Assembly: GCA_039881145.1 (NCBI GenBank) | Contig: JAYKKI010000074.1 | Span: 11,969,501 to 12,033,500 of the forward strand | From: Druceiella hillmani | Lineage: Eukaryota; Arthropoda; Insecta; Lepidoptera; Hepialidae | Direction: 5' to 3' | DNA length: 64,000 nt | Notes under the pieces: model-generated | Told to the model about the DNA's origin: nothing | The model's database searches: none | What the model saw: only the letters and a program-made list of their open reading frames with translations | Part shown: in pieces, positions 14,330 through 27,708 of the stretch | How the letters are laid out: the number at the start of each line of letters is the position of its first letter | Position numbering within the stretch: position 1 is the stretch's first letter | Position numbers and translations under genes: made by a program

Positions 14330-14627
14330 ATAGGTAAGTTAATATACAAAGGGTGCATACAAAGGCATGAAACTACTAAGTTATTAGTAAGTAGGTGGTA
14401 AGTAAGTAATTGAATATACAAATGCATGAAATAACTAAACATCAGTGGGTAGGTAAGTATTTAAACAAGTATATTCAGGTATATGCAATGATTTATAACA
14501 ACTAGAATATTGGTAGGCAGATAAGTACATATGGAAAGATACATACAAAGCATGAAATAATTTGGATACTAGTAGGCAGGTAGTCAATAGAACATGGACA
14601 AGGATACGTAGGCTTGAAACACGGACT
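14330..14627. repeat. Degenerate tandem array, unit about 60 bp
   Basis: About five diverged units, each starting with GTAGGTAAGTA or GTAGGCAGG and containing an ATACAAAGCATGAAAT-like block (starts near 14391, 14450, 14513 and 14573, plus a longer first unit). A related segment occurs near 13905-13965. Two copies of TATGCATGAATATATGTA follow at 14739-14787. Confidence 0.7.
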
Positions 14628-14640
14628 ATAGCGAAACCAA

Positions 14641-14677
14641 TACAGCCATATAAAGCACGTTGCTTTATATGGCTGTA
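14641..14677. repeat. Perfect inverted repeat, 17-bp arms, 3-base loop
   Basis: Arms 14641-14657 and 14661-14677 (TACAGCCATATAAAGCA and its reverse complement) surround CGT. Confidence 0.97.
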
Positions 14678-16969
14678 CGCTAATATTTATGTAAGAATGT
14701 TTGTAAGTATATTTATATAAAGGCATGCATGTTTTTAGATATGCATGAATATATGTATGAAAAATATGATATGCATGAATATATGTAATGAATCTTAATT
14801 CATTAAACGACTATCCCGATTTCAGTATTTAAGATATTACTCTTCAATCATTGAGTACTGAAAAGTAATATCTCAAATATGATCTTATATTGAGATATTG
14901 CACTTCATACTTCATAACCTACGATATTATTGACCTCTCTTGAATTTATGATATATTGGGTAACTATAGGCAATAAAAATGGAAAATAGTTTCCAATTTC
15001 CAGCGGTACAATATGATTCCAAACATAAATAAATTTTGCAAATACTGCTAATCTTATAGATTTTCAATTCAATGCTGAGTTTATTATAGTACTTATTTGT
15101 GTGTATGAGTGTGCATGTAGGTATTCTGAAAAATAGCATTAATTTGGGCAAATTTGAGTCACCTTTCTTTCTAAATTGCATTTTAATGTTTTATTTTCTA
15201 TTTGGGTTTTCTGTTCCTAATTTTTTTTCAAAATTCATTGCAATTCGCTTGCTAAACTGTCCATGGACAGAGTTTTTATTGAGTTTATTATTTGACATTA
15301 AATAAAATTAATTGTGTATTTTTGGCAGCTATTTTTAATGCCTATTGATATTAATTTTTTTTAATTTTATTGTATAAGTAGAAAAAAAAACAACAGGGAT
15401 CAATTACATCTCCTAATTAAAATACGACTTAATTTCATCTGTTGATATACGATTCATTTGCAAAAACATTTTGTTTAAGTGCCACGCATTTTTCATATTT
15501 AACTTATGTGTACTTTCAAATATTCATACGTTTATGAATTAAATTTCTATATTAAATAAAATTCTAGTTCTATCTAAATTTTAACTTTTTGCATAATATT
15601 TTGATTACATATATAAATTGACGTATTTATTAACTTTAGAAATAGGCTAAATAAAATAAAATTAGCCTCTCGATTACGATCCGATATAGTAGACGTATTT
15701 GTAGTTTGTTGAAATGATAAATTTTATCTTTATTTATTATGCAAAGTACTTAATCGAAATTCACTCTTAGAGTCGTACAAAATTGAAAAGTCTTTTAAGT
15801 AAGAATAACACTCCCGCTAAGAGGGTTCCGTATACACATGTATATGTATTTAAGTTTAAAATGTATGGGCCGATACAATTTATATTTTAATAATTATAAA
15901 TATTCATGGAACATTATTTTTAAATATATAAAATTTTATATGATGTTAGGTATATCTTTAGTTGGTGTAACAAAATTTTGGCTTGAATAATTAATTACTA
16001 GTAAACTATTTCACAAACATTAATACTTAATGTGGTTACCCTTGTACGTGATATACTATTGCTGTTATATATAGCTATTTCCATCTTGGAGGTGAAGTTT
16101 AAGAGAAGAAGGATATTCTCGTACTCTCACGTCAAGGAAAAAAAATATAGACTTGCCGAAAAGAGGTTGTTTCAATGCTTCACCGTCACGGTGCAAGTAG
16201 CTTTTTAAGCTCCTATTCTTATTTATAGAAAAACCCCTTCTACACAAATTATGTGTTATTTTAATGCAATATTTGGTTTTGATTCAAGTAGTTTAAGAGC
16301 CATGGGGAAGTTATGGAGAATGTGATTTGGCGTTGAGCGTATATGGCGAGGTGCCATCAAGCTTCATATGGTCAGAACGGTTTTCTGGTTGGCGCAAAAC
16401 CTTGCCCATCCAAGTGTGTTGCATATAAAATAGCGAAATTTGATGGTTATTATTTTATTTCATTTTTATTCATTATTTAAATTTGTGTCAGAACTTGTAC
16501 AGTGTTTCATGCCAGAAATAAACACTTTTTTTAATTAGATTACTAGTCTTGCTCTCACGTTTACATATTTATAGTAAATTTTTAAAGTAGTAGTGCGAAT
16601 AATTCTGTTAACTAAAGCATTCATTCATTACTTATAAAATAATCTCATGATTCGTTAGTGAATATTCCTTCTATCAATCAAGAATTCTTGACTCAGAAAT
16701 AGATCTGGTAAAATGAATAGGCTAATTTAGCCAAATTTGTAGCCATTCCATATTCAGGACATGGAAAATTTCATTAAAATGATTATGTTATACGCAAGTT
16801 TATTTCAACTATATTCCATAAAATTGGAGAGAAATATAAATTTCACCTCTTTTTATGTTTGTGGGAATTTGGTTTCTCCTAAAATTAGATTATTTTGAAT
16901 ATTAGACAATATTTAAAATATTAAGTAATACATTAAAGCACTACAGAATATACCTAAATTTTAGTAGCT
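14678..16969. other. Non-coding, one GC-richer patch
   Basis: AT-rich. At about 16290-16425 a patch with higher G+C carries GGCGAGGTGCCATCAAGC and TTGGCGCAAAACC. I see no gene; it could be cis-regulatory. Confidence 0.45.
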
Positions 16970-17525
16970 GGAAGCTTTTAGCAAAAAGTAATACAGTTTT
17001 ATTCGGTGAAGTGAAAACCATTGGGATTCGAGTGGTGATTGTCACAACAACAGGATTTCGTTCATTGATAGTAACAAAAACAGGATTCCATTTAGTAAGT
17101 AAGTAAGATATTAGCAATAGGATTTTGTTTGGAGATAGACTAAATAATAGGTATTCGTTTGGTGCTTGTGGCAACAACAGGGTTACACTTGGTAACACTG
17201 ACGGCAATAAAGTTTCGTGCGGTGATAATGATAATAATAGGGTATTCATTCGATGACAAGCAATAGGGGTTCGATTTAAGAGACAGCAAAAGTGTTTTGT
17301 TTGGTGAAAGTTGCAATAAGCTTTTGTTTGTCGTCAATAAGAACTGACATCAATATTGTTTTGTTAAGAGAGGGCAGCAATAATAAGCATTAGTTTTTTT
17401 TAATATTGACGATAAATGGGTTTCATTCCGTGATAGTGACAATAAAAATGTTTCGTTTCGTGACAGTGACAACAATATGGTTTCATTTGGTGACAATGGC
17501 ATCAATAAGGTATCGTTTGGCACGA
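16970..17525. repeat. Degenerate 30-bp minisatellite
   Basis: Many diverged units of exactly 30 bases or small variants, best seen at 17404-17525: GTGATAGTGACAATAAAAAT, GTGACAGTGACAACAATATG and GTGACAATGGCATCAATAAG, each followed by a GTTTCGTTTG-like decamer. Because 30 is a multiple of three, open frames arise on the minus strand (16941-17337) that read as 10-residue peptide repeats such as SPNKTLLL. I regard these frames as a by-product of the period, not as a gene. Confidence 0.85.
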
Positions 17526-18180
17526 CACCTTAGTAGCCACTCTGAGTTCATTGATGTTATTATTACACTCGTTTCACTTATTACTCTCTATTACATAACT
17601 AGCACTGATTTTATAAAATATATTTTCCTTTATGTATTACATTAAACCATCAAAAACCTTGAACAGTTTAGAGTTGTTATTTAGATATAACCTCGAACAA
17701 ATTACCTAACATTGCAAATGATGGAAATTAGTTACGTGTATTTGTCTATATTGTACACTATAATGCTGTTTTAATTAATCGGGATATATGAGAAGAAATG
17801 TTATTTACAAGGCGAATTTATTAATTTGGTGTACACGAGGCCGAAAGAGCTTTTTTTCCCAAGATTTATTTGAATACGTAACATAATTTAAATATTTCAG
17901 CAGCGTGATCTATGAATATTCATTATGTAATTAAAAATGCCTAAAATTATAACTTTTAAAATTTACCAAACCAAAAGTGTAAAATTGTTCAATAAAAGCT
18001 TTTCTGAATCCGTTAAATTTACATCTTTTAAATTTCTTTATTTTAATACTCGAATCCTATAATATGCACTTTTTGTACCAAGATTCAAATAATCCCGTTA
18101 TAGTAAATATCATACCTGTGTAGTATTATTGACGTCTGCAATATTTCAGTGCATTTCTCTACACGTAGTGGTTTTATGTT

Positions 18181-18249
<69 letters not shown>

Positions 18250-21000
18250 CTCCACATCATGACGTCTTGATCGGATAAAACGTAGTAAAAAAAATACGGA
18301 AAATGCCTCGCATTAAGATTTACTATGTAAATTTCCTTAAATAAAATTACCGGTTTTCTCTGGTAAAAGAAAAAATCGATACAAAATAAATTGCAGAAAA
18401 TAGTACTGACATTCAAATTTCTCAATCGTACTCTAGAATAAGATTTTCATTTCTTTCCTTTAGTTCAACCTCATATTTTATATTCTTCTGAGAAGAAAAT
18501 TTCCATCAACATTAAACGATGCTTAAAATATTTATAGTTATGAGAGGCAATCGCGTCTTTGGACCATTATTTTGAAAAAAATTGTGAATATTTGAAACGC
18601 TTATGGTAGTATATGCACAGATATTTATATGGCGAATTTATTGACATCAAATATCTATTCAAATTTTGTTTAATTTGTAATTGTTTGGTATAATTCATAT
18701 TTAATTAAAATTACATTGTAAATGGAGAGAATTTTAGTTTACTTTTATTCCATTTGAAAAAAAGGTGTTCAAATTAATTCTTTTTATATTTAAATAAACA
18801 TATTTTTGCAATACTTTTGTGCAGCTATGACCTATTTGAAGAGTCATAATCTACTTTTCCCTTCATAACCAACAAAACCTACTAGTAAACACTTTATTGG
18901 AATCCATATTTTTGCATGATGTGCGAGCAATTAAACAGGCTAAGTATTCTAAAAAATAAATATTGTTAATAAATATTTTCAATGCACATGTACGTCTAAT
19001 ATATAGTTTTGTTGTATGTATAAACAAAAAAATAAGTAACAATTAAATTTATACATACTGATATTGTACTATATAATTAAATAATATATATCTTCAATAG
19101 ATAAAAAAAAGTAAGCTTGCAACGAATACGTATGACATATAGTTGTCATTTGTGTGGAGGACATCCGACATCTCTCCCAGATCTGCCCGGATTCAGCGCA
19201 TTAAGTTATCTTACTCAAGTACCTACCATCCCACACCATTCCTCAGCATAAGTTCTTGTGCAAAACTTCATTGCGTGATTTAAAATAAATGTTATGTCAT
19301 TTATTGATATGCATAGGTACATTATATATTTGAGTAATTCATATTCATCAGGTAGCTAGGTACTTCCTTCTTATCATTATTGTATTAATGAAATATCAAC
19401 ACAGTGATTGTGTATCTTCCGATGGTGAAAGCAATTGCAATAAAATGTAGATTAAATGTTATATCTAGTCGATCCTCACATTTTTAAAAAGACACCATCT
19501 GAATTGGTTTTTTACCTGAACCGTTGAAGATAAACACACAAATAAACAAAGATATGAACGAACAGAAATTCCAAAAACAATACTTTTATGTTCTATTAGT
19601 TTTTTTATATTCACGGATATCATTTTAGGTAATATATTTAATATTAGAGGTTAATATTAATTTACAAACTAATTTTACAGTTTTATATTACTTATAGATA
19701 ATAAAGTACTTAACAGTAAAATTTACATAGTTTAATTACAAATTTTGGCAGATTATTCATTTTCACCAAAGTAACTAAATTATATACATTTTTTATAAAA
19801 TAACTAAATAAAAAATTAAACTATCATATTTATAAATAAATATAAAGTTTCATAAACTTTTGGATTAATTTTCAAATTTAATTCATTTCCAATTCTTAAT
19901 TTTTTCGATTTTAAGTTATTTAAGAAATGTTAAGCTTCAAATTAGCGTGCAGTGTGCCTTCATCCTTTACTTTTTCAGTTACGAAATATAAAAACTTGAG
20001 AGAACTTCAGAAAAAATATTTGATTACAATTTTCAAATAAAATGATTTTCTTAACTTTGAATTAACAATTTTAGTATATATAGAAAACTAAAATACTTTG
20101 AGCCAGTTCCAAAAAACACTTCATATTTTTCGCCAATGCTTCACAGTAAAGGAAATCCACAAAATATTTTTTTCCACAAAAGCCATTTGAAAATTTATCA
20201 AATTACTAACTGGTTAAAAAATATTCGTAATCAATCATTATACTGAAATAAAAAAGATTTTTGTTATGTCGTTTAATTTTTCTACAAAACTAATAATGCA
20301 TGAATATAGCAACAACCTAACTTTATTTAAAAAGGAATCGAAATATTATTTTTTCAATAAGAACACTCTCACAAAAATTCTTATTCGCAAACTGGAAGAC
20401 ATGCAAACGACGAATTGCATATGAATTATCCACCCACATCCGAATTCCCGCTAATGTAGTCATTAAATTTGTCTTCAATATATTCTCGTTGTAGGTACGG
20501 AAACGTTCTAAGTGCGATATAGACGCCTACGATTGCTTGTCGACACTGAAAAGCTTTCACGTCGAGAATCGTGAACAATTAGGAATTTGTCTTTGATGAA
20601 GGAAGCCTGCTAACGAGAATTTATATAAATAAGTACATGTATTTGTGTCTACGCATTAAACTGAACGCTTTTGATCTTATTTATTACTTTAGGAAAATTA
20701 ATTTATTAACTCCTAAAGAAAATTGGATAGGAAAATATTATTAATTGAAAAATAACAAACGTATAGTGGTACTAAAAACCATTTAGCATTAGTAATTAGA
20801 TCGATTGAAAAGCAAAGGAATTAAACTGTTTATTATCATAGCAACAAAGAGACAATTCAGAAAAAATATATGTAGCTATCTGTGTTAACAAATGCTTTTA
20901 AATAATTTTTTTCAAAAAGTATTTTTTTTAAATGTATTTGGAATTATTATTGACCTGTAGTAGAAAATGCCAACTAATTTTATGTTTGCATGTCAACAGT
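17526..21000. other. Non-coding, no gene seen
   Basis: AT-rich, including the TA array at 18180-18247. Slightly GC-richer patches at about 19140-19260 and 20390-20600 have no recognisable content. Confidence 0.55.
18180..18247. repeat. (TA)n microsatellite, interrupted
   Basis: TA repeats interrupted by CACA near 18206. Confidence 0.95.
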
Positions 21001-21330
21001 GTCATTAAGCGGAATAAGAGTAATATTAATTAGTAAAAGTGACGTGGGTTAAAATTTGTGTGGATTAATAGAAATGATGTGAGCTAAACGAAATTTATAA
21101 TGTTATGAGCTATGATGGTAACGTGGACCGATAAGAGTAACATTGCATAAAAGTAACGTGAGTGTTAAAAGGGATAAAGACTTGAATGACAAAAGTATTA
21201 AGAGGTGAAAGTAATCTACCTAAATGATAAAAATCCAGTTGCGTAAACTTTTGAATCCATATCATTAGCGAAAAAAATTGGAAATTGCGGACGATAAGAT
21301 AAATTAATTTAAAAGAAGTCAAAGAAGAAA
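21001..21330. repeat. Probable degenerate tandem repeat, about 30-40 bp
   Basis: Recurring blocks resemble ATAAAAGTAACGTGAGTTAA (for example near 21018-21050, 21075-21090, 21110-21130, 21145-21165 and 21185-21210) with poor conservation. The unit length is irregular, so this is a weaker call than the other arrays. Confidence 0.45.
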
Positions 21331-22129
21331 TGCCTTTCGAATGGGTTTATTTAAAGAAAGTTATGTGATCACTAGTCAAAAGATCAGAACAAATTTATTG
21401 TCTTCAAAATATGATTTCAGAAAATTTTAAATTCTATTGTCTTCGATTTGAATGTCATAGATAATTTCTATTAATTTAATTCAATTCTGTTTAAGTACAT
21501 GGATTATATTGATAAAATTACACTAGTCACTATTTTGGATGGCTACTACTTGCTTCACCTATACGTTACCCAAACTTTGGAAAGAGACTTCGGGAAACTA
21601 TTTTTGAGAAATTTTATATAAAAGGTATATTTAAAATCGAATGAAAGTCAAGAAATAAATTCAGCTACTTTTTCCTGTTTTCCAACTATGAAATTACTTT
21701 TAACATTTTTATGTAGGGAATGCAATCCCGCTGCTCCCTTAATCCCGCGGGATACTCTCATAATATAATTTTAGAGTTTAACTTTTATTAGAAATTCAAT
21801 AATCAAAATTTCTTTTGTAACATATAACAGAATGAAGGTAGATACTTATTAGGAATAATTAAAGTATTTTTTATTAAAAAATAATCAGTCGAACTATCAG
21901 GTAAGTGACCTATTAATCGGAAATACTCAGCTAAGATATATTGACAGATTTTTAAATATTTCCTTTCGAATAAAAATATTCTTGCCTATTTTGATTTCCC
22001 CCTTTCTTGTTCTTATTGTCCTGTATCTAGCAGTCTTTGATTTTAAATTTTACTCTTATTCAGTATTTTACTGATAATCAAATCATCATTTTTAATCACT
22101 TAACGTACGTGCCATGATTATAACTAACC

Positions 22130-23878
22130 TATAGTGCTAACTTTTGAAAATGTGCTCTTCAGAAGCAAATGTTTATATTATCTCCCAGCCTGCTTCTTAG
22201 AAAACTATAAATATATCCAGCTGCAGAAAAAGCTCTCTCTTTTGTTTAGCTTTTTATTGAAAGTTTCTTTTTATTATTTAAGCTGTTTCTCATTTCTTCC
22301 TTTAATGTGAGTGCAGGACCTGCAGCAGTTACAGATGTTCTAGCTTCAGGTGTGTTTTCAAAAACGTCGCGTTCGTACTCGTCTTCAACTCCAACGACTC
22401 TTTCTATTATTATTTTTTTATGATCTATATTTTTAATCTACTTATCATATTTTTTCGGTTTTGTAAGTAAACACCGTGTCGTCTTTTAACACCGTGCGGC
22501 GCTCCTGATTACGTTCACGAAGACTCCTTGGGAGTTGATTGCTCAATAACTATGTCTTTTTGTTTCAATTTGTTCAAAATAAATTTAAATGTTGTGTCCG
22601 CAGTTACAAGCCTCGACTCTCACTTACAAAGTACCTTAACTCTCAGTTTATAAGACTTCAAGTTAATTATGAGATCTTTTATTATGAACCACTCTTTATC
22701 GTTAAATTTCATATCAGATCCGATATCGATCAATGTTCTATCGATAATTTTTTAACTTGTAGAATCATTCTTACATATTTAACAGGCGGTTCTAGCGAGT
22801 ATGACAGTCTAATATTAAAGCCACTTCATTTCCAGGCCGTTCCTGTTCTTTTACATATTTTTGTAAAAATATGTCATTCTTGGTCGGTGATCATTTAACA
22901 ATTTTGACCACTTTCTGTACTTTCTTCAGCAAATAATCTTACGTAGAACTCATTTCAACTGGCGGTGAATCTCTATTTACAATCACGCCCTGTTCGGCCT
23001 CATCGGCATCAACATTGTCATCGTCATCAGATTTAGTCATAATTGCTGCTGCTGTGCGTTCTTATATTAGTTCATTGCTTTTTTCATACAGAGCATCGAC
23101 GACTACTAGCTGTAAACAGTGTGTAAAACATAGCTGCTGGGAATCCTTATTCCCAGCAGCTAAAAAGCTAAAAGTCTGCCAACCTTTACCATAACACTAG
23201 CGCTGTCCGTTGTACTAGTGATAATATCTGTATCTAAGTTCAGACCAAAACTCGCGAGGCGTTCTTTCACTACGAACTAAACCAAAATTGAGACGATTTT
23301 ATTTTTGGTGAACGATCACATTTAAATATCAATGATTTTCTTATGATGCCATTCATTAAAGTCAACGAACATTTTTATCCTTTTTTTGAATTCTATTATC
23401 ATGTCGGCTCTAACAGTGTTGGAGAAATGTGTTACGATAGATCTTATCCCATTTGGTAAATTATGAAGTTTGTGTCCACTTTTATAAAAAAAGTCTCTTA
23501 GATCCAAAGATATGCAAAATTAACTTAAGGTGAATTCATCTTTGCACCCCATTCTGTAGGTAATTTTGTCCACGGGGTTTTGTTTGAAAAAGTTTTCTCT
23601 AGTTTTGAGTTTCTTCTTTGATATGAATCCTTCGTCTGAATTTTCGTTACGAGAACTGATATTAATATTATGTTTAGTTTTTAAGTATATCTTCAACTTT
23701 TGGTGGAACATTAACAAAGTTGGTCCAAACACACGAGATATTTACTACTATCACCTATATCATTTTTCTTAAAATAATGCCACAAACCTTGACTGAGTTG
23801 GCTGCCCTCACCATCGCTATCACTAGTTTTTCTTTCTCGGTATTTGTTTCTCTTTCTTTGGACTAAGACATGTTTCAT
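22130..23878 (-). pseudogene. hAT transposase, inactivated (BED, RNase H-like core, C-terminal dimerisation region)
   Basis: This is the transposase relic that would have moved the surrounding hAT element. From the ATG at 23878 a basic stretch leads into LWHYFKK and LVCL, a BED-type zinc finger in decay (about 23878-23690). Next come PDLRDFF-like text (LRDFFYKSGHKL, 23500s) and EFKKRIKMFVDFNEWHH (about 23400-23340), where the family has its first catalytic segment before DEWTS. ERLASFGLNLDTDIITSTTD with SASVMVK follows (about 23260-23190), then CFTHCLQLVVVDALYE (about 23145-23095). VQKVVKIVK, SPTKND and ALILDCHTR (about 22930-22795) correspond to the conserved KVRKIVK..SP.KND...LDC.TRW block, with the W codon now a stop. 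The end reads KERAFSAAGYI and FLRSRLGDN (about 22240-22160), the dimerisation motif. At least six stops or frameshifts break it. Confidence 0.88.
23131..23162. repeat. Perfect inverted repeat inside the hAT relic, 14-bp arms, 4-base loop
   Basis: TAGCTGCTGGGAAT at 23131-23144 and its exact reverse complement at 23149-23162. It interrupts the transposase frame between the VMVK and CFTHCLQ blocks, so one arm was probably copied from the other after insertion. Confidence 0.97.
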
Positions 23879-24535
23879 TTACTTCTTACCTGCAATAATT
23901 AAGTATAGATATTAATCGGAGCAGCTTATGTTATATTATATACAAAATTCAACCTCTACAAAAAATAAATAAAGACCAAACTTTTTGCAAAAGTCTAAGG
24001 AAGTTTTTACTACAATCTGCAAGAGTTTCTTGAAGCTAGTTAAAGTTAAAGAATAGTTATAAGTATTTGTGCCTGTATCTATATAGGCGTGCATGTAAAA
24101 ATAATTAAATAGATATAATATAAATATAGTAGTGATAATAATATAAATATAGAAGTGAATTTACAAAACGTAATAATAATCTAATGTTCAAAATATAACA
24201 TAGTAATGTAGATTTTCACACCTAATATAATAGAATTAATAACTAAACTTGTAGCTTCAATATTAGAATGTATATTTTATGTATATATCAGTATCGTTCC
24301 AGAGTTCATGATGCTAACTAAACTTTTAAAACCTAAGAAGCTTTAAGTTGTGAATAATAAATTAAAACTAATCTTAATTGTACATTGCAGTAGCAATTAA
24401 TATCTATTTAGCACAATCTGAATTTTAAATAGCATTTTTCAAAGTTATTAGATCCGCGGATCCGCGTTTGGATGTGCGGAATCGCGCTCGCCAATAAGAG
24501 AAGCGGGGTCCCGCTTTGCGAGATTGCAGTCCTTA

Positions 24536-26464
24536 GTTATGAGATAGATTTGAATGTACCTTTATTTGGTATGTTGTTTGAGATGCAGATAAAAATCTAG
24601 GCTTACTTATGTTTGAATTTAATATTCTCTGAGAAACTTTAACTTGCTTTAGGATTTTGTGCTTTGACGGAAAAATTAAACTCTTATGAGTTTGATATTT
24701 CTGTCAAAATTAAACTCTTAAACGGGTGTCTGTTTGATGTAGAAATTTGGCGTAATAATTAATCTAATCAACGCATATTTTGCAACAGCTAACATTTTGA
24801 AATATTTACAAGTCATCTTATCCGAGAAAAATTAAAGACTACATTTTTTTTATTTTGTGTATCTGTCAAGGATACCCTTGACAGATCTAATCATAATGAC
24901 TCCAAAATATTAATTTTAAGTGGCAAAATATGCAAAATATAGTATATTTCTCCTCGTCACATTTCCGAATAATTTTTGAAGCAAAAACATGAAAAAAAGA
25001 TTTGATAGGATCGGTCTAGAAGACTACAGGAAAGTTACGCAATTATCCTAAGTCTTATAGTTAAAAAAATATTTTAAAATTAAAATAAAAAAACGGTCTC
25101 TTAAATAAGTTCTTTTTGTCAAGGTAGAAAAAATAGTGGTACTCCTTCCCCCTCCCTACATATATCAATTAAACTGTGGAAAAGGCACTGCCTCTATCTC
25201 CCCTTCCCTCTCGAGTAAAAACTGTTTTATTACAAAGAAAATAACTGGTAAAATCTGTAAACTATTCTAAACACAACTTTGCACTTTTTTGTTGAAGAAA
25301 TATATAGCACTCGTAAAATTTAAATTATTATTTCGGGAGCTAGAAGTCGTCTACAAACCAAATGATACTAACGAATAAAAAACCTTGTCACAACAATACC
25401 AATCGTTTCCATCAATTAGTGCACGGAATCCCTAAAAAGATAAATAATTTTGAAGTAAACAAACGACTAACACGATCATAATGTTCTACCACGATCCATC
25501 AAATAACTGCCAAAACCTTTCTAAAGCGATCCGTAGAGTAAAAACAAGTGTTAGTGGGCTTGTCTCGCATAACTAATTTATCAGTGTAAACTCGATCTCC
25601 AAATATTTTAACTTTAGACCACTTTGCCATAATGATAAAGTAGATTGAACCATAATAATCATGTCAATACTTAACACGGTTTTTAAAATGAAGAATATCC
25701 GAAGGTCATTCACCGTGCACAAGTTCAATGCTAGCAAATACCTCACGCGAAGCACACAGTAGTTGTTTTGACACTCCTTTACTCAGCTCTACCCCTTACT
25801 GAAAGTCTTTTAATATGTGAGGAAATTAATTAGTGACTTTAATTTTTCCTAATTTTGTTAGTAATTTCAAAAATATTTTACAAAAAAAATTATCAAGTTC
25901 GTAGCCTTTTCACTGTCAGTGAAAAAAGTTACAAACTTGATTATTTTGGATATTAATAAAAGAAGTATATAGAAATACGTAAATTGTCGCCTGTCACGAG
26001 AGTTAAAGTTGTTTCTTAATATGTTTTATAATAACGATTGCAATAAGATTTTAAAAATTAACACTGAATTTGTGAAACGTATTCAAATCTGTAATATGTT
26101 ATATTAACATTGAAATCGCGGTTCAGAAATTGGAGGCTCAACTATATCTTAATACTGCTTTGCTTTTTAATAGATGTTTTTAATATATTTTTTAATAGAA
26201 TCTCACAAAACAACTAACATTTTCTCTTTGCGTAATTCTTGTTGTTAAAGCAGTAAATACCTGAAAATCATTCAATAAATTTATACGTAAACTTTTTTTT
26301 CAAGAATTTTTATCACGCGACTTTTCATAACTGACTTTTTAAAGATTAACTTAGTCCTTTTTACCCTAATTTTTTTGATGAAATTTACGTACATAGCAAT
26401 AAATACAGAGCTGTCGTGTAATTTTGTATTGTAGTGTTCCTTAAATTGCAATTGCGATGTTTGA

Positions 26465-26526
<62 letters not shown>

Positions 26527-27708
26527 ATATATGTGTATGCATATATACATGTGTATATATATATATATATGTATGTATATGAATATGTACTTTAATCAAA
26601 ATGATTTTCCTTATTTAAGTGGCGTAATACTTATTTAAACTTCAATTTTAAAGTGTGAATAAATTGATGACGAGTAAATAAAGAATACAATAAATGAAAT
26701 TAAAAATTATTTTAAATAACATCCTAAATGTTTTAGTATTTTGGAAAACCCCTTTCGAGAGGTATTGGTTACACTCCGCCCATTGCTCCATGCTTCGAGC
26801 GAAGGATAAGGAGAACATGACTAACGCGCTTTGATAAGATAATAATGTAATACATCAATTTAATATTTCGAATTTCCTATTGTCCTAAGTACATGTTATC
26901 TATACAATATGCCATTACACTCTTTAAAAACTTTATTTTTAACGAATTGAGACATATTCAAATTATTATTTTCTTAATTTTTACAAATATAGTTAAAATG
27001 TTTCATATAATCGGTAAAAACATTATTACACTTATTGCATGATACCGCCCGACACCCCACAACATCCAAGCATATTTTTTATTTAGGAGGTGATCGTCCG
27101 TCATGCTCTGTAATATTTGCAATCATATTTGAGTAGTATTTACGTAATGTTTAAAGATTTTCCGAACACGTAATAAGTAAATAATATATAAAAAATATGA
27201 TTTTACGCTTCTTCCGTTTCCAAATGGAAAAGTTTTGATTGGTTGAGTGAGCTTGCTTGGGAAAAGAGATAAAATTTATATGAAATTAATAGCTCAGGAA
27301 AGTTTTTCTCTAGATTTAATTTTAAGTCTCATTGGATTTTGCTATCCTTAACTTTATTCCACTACCTTTCTTCCATCTGTTTTATTTTAGTTTAACAAAT
27401 TTTAAAAAAGCTTTTCACGAAAAATGTTTCTATTTATTGCAGGAAATGACACCAATTTTAATAGAAATGGTTTACCTGAATTTTGACTATACTCATTGTA
27501 ATTTTATTTGACTTAGGTGTTATATCAATGTTGAAAGTAAGTAGCTAGGAGTAGACCGCTATTAAATTTTTGCCGCCAAATATTTGCACTAAGTATATGT
27601 TTAAAGATTGGGGTCTTGTAATGTTGGTACTTATTTGTTCTAATAAAACTTCGAAACTTTTATTTGATTTTAAGATATTGTGTCAAGTAGTAGTACAATA
27701 ACATCAAG
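24536..27708. other. Non-coding, no gene seen
   Basis: AT-rich. It holds a short hairpin at 24861-24886 (ATCTGTCAAGG arms around ATAC) and the direct repeat AAAATTAAACTCTTA near 24671 and 24707. A GC-richer patch at 26750-26825 was not recognised. Confidence 0.55.
26466..26580. repeat. (TA)n microsatellite, compound
   Basis: About 57 bases of pure TA, followed by TATATGTG/CATATA-type imperfect repeats to about 26580. Confidence 0.93.

Larger units (their letters stand above)
21714..24535 (-). mobile_element. Decayed hAT DNA transposon, about 2.8 kb
   Basis: The left end begins TAGGGAATGCAATCCCGC (21714-21731). The reverse complement of the right end begins TAAGGACTGCAATCTCGC (24518-24535). 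They agree at 14 of 18 positions and match the A/GGGATTGCAATCCCGC type of hAT terminus. Between them lies a hAT transposase relic on the minus strand. GC-rich subterminal segments (CCCGCGGGAT near 21744; GGATCCGCGG near 24453) are also usual for such elements. No convincing 8-bp target duplication remains, which fits its age. Confidence 0.8.

Noticed and set aside
16941..17337. Open frames of 102 and 65 codons, minus strand
   Set aside because: They follow from the 30-bp tandem period; no start context or family motif.
22539..22898. 119-codon plus-strand frame
   Set aside because: It is the antisense shadow of the hAT transposase relic on the minus strand.
26750..26825. GC-richer patch with CCCTTTCGAGAGG, checked as a tRNA or SINE head
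   Set aside because: No A-box/B-box pair and no cloverleaf could be built.
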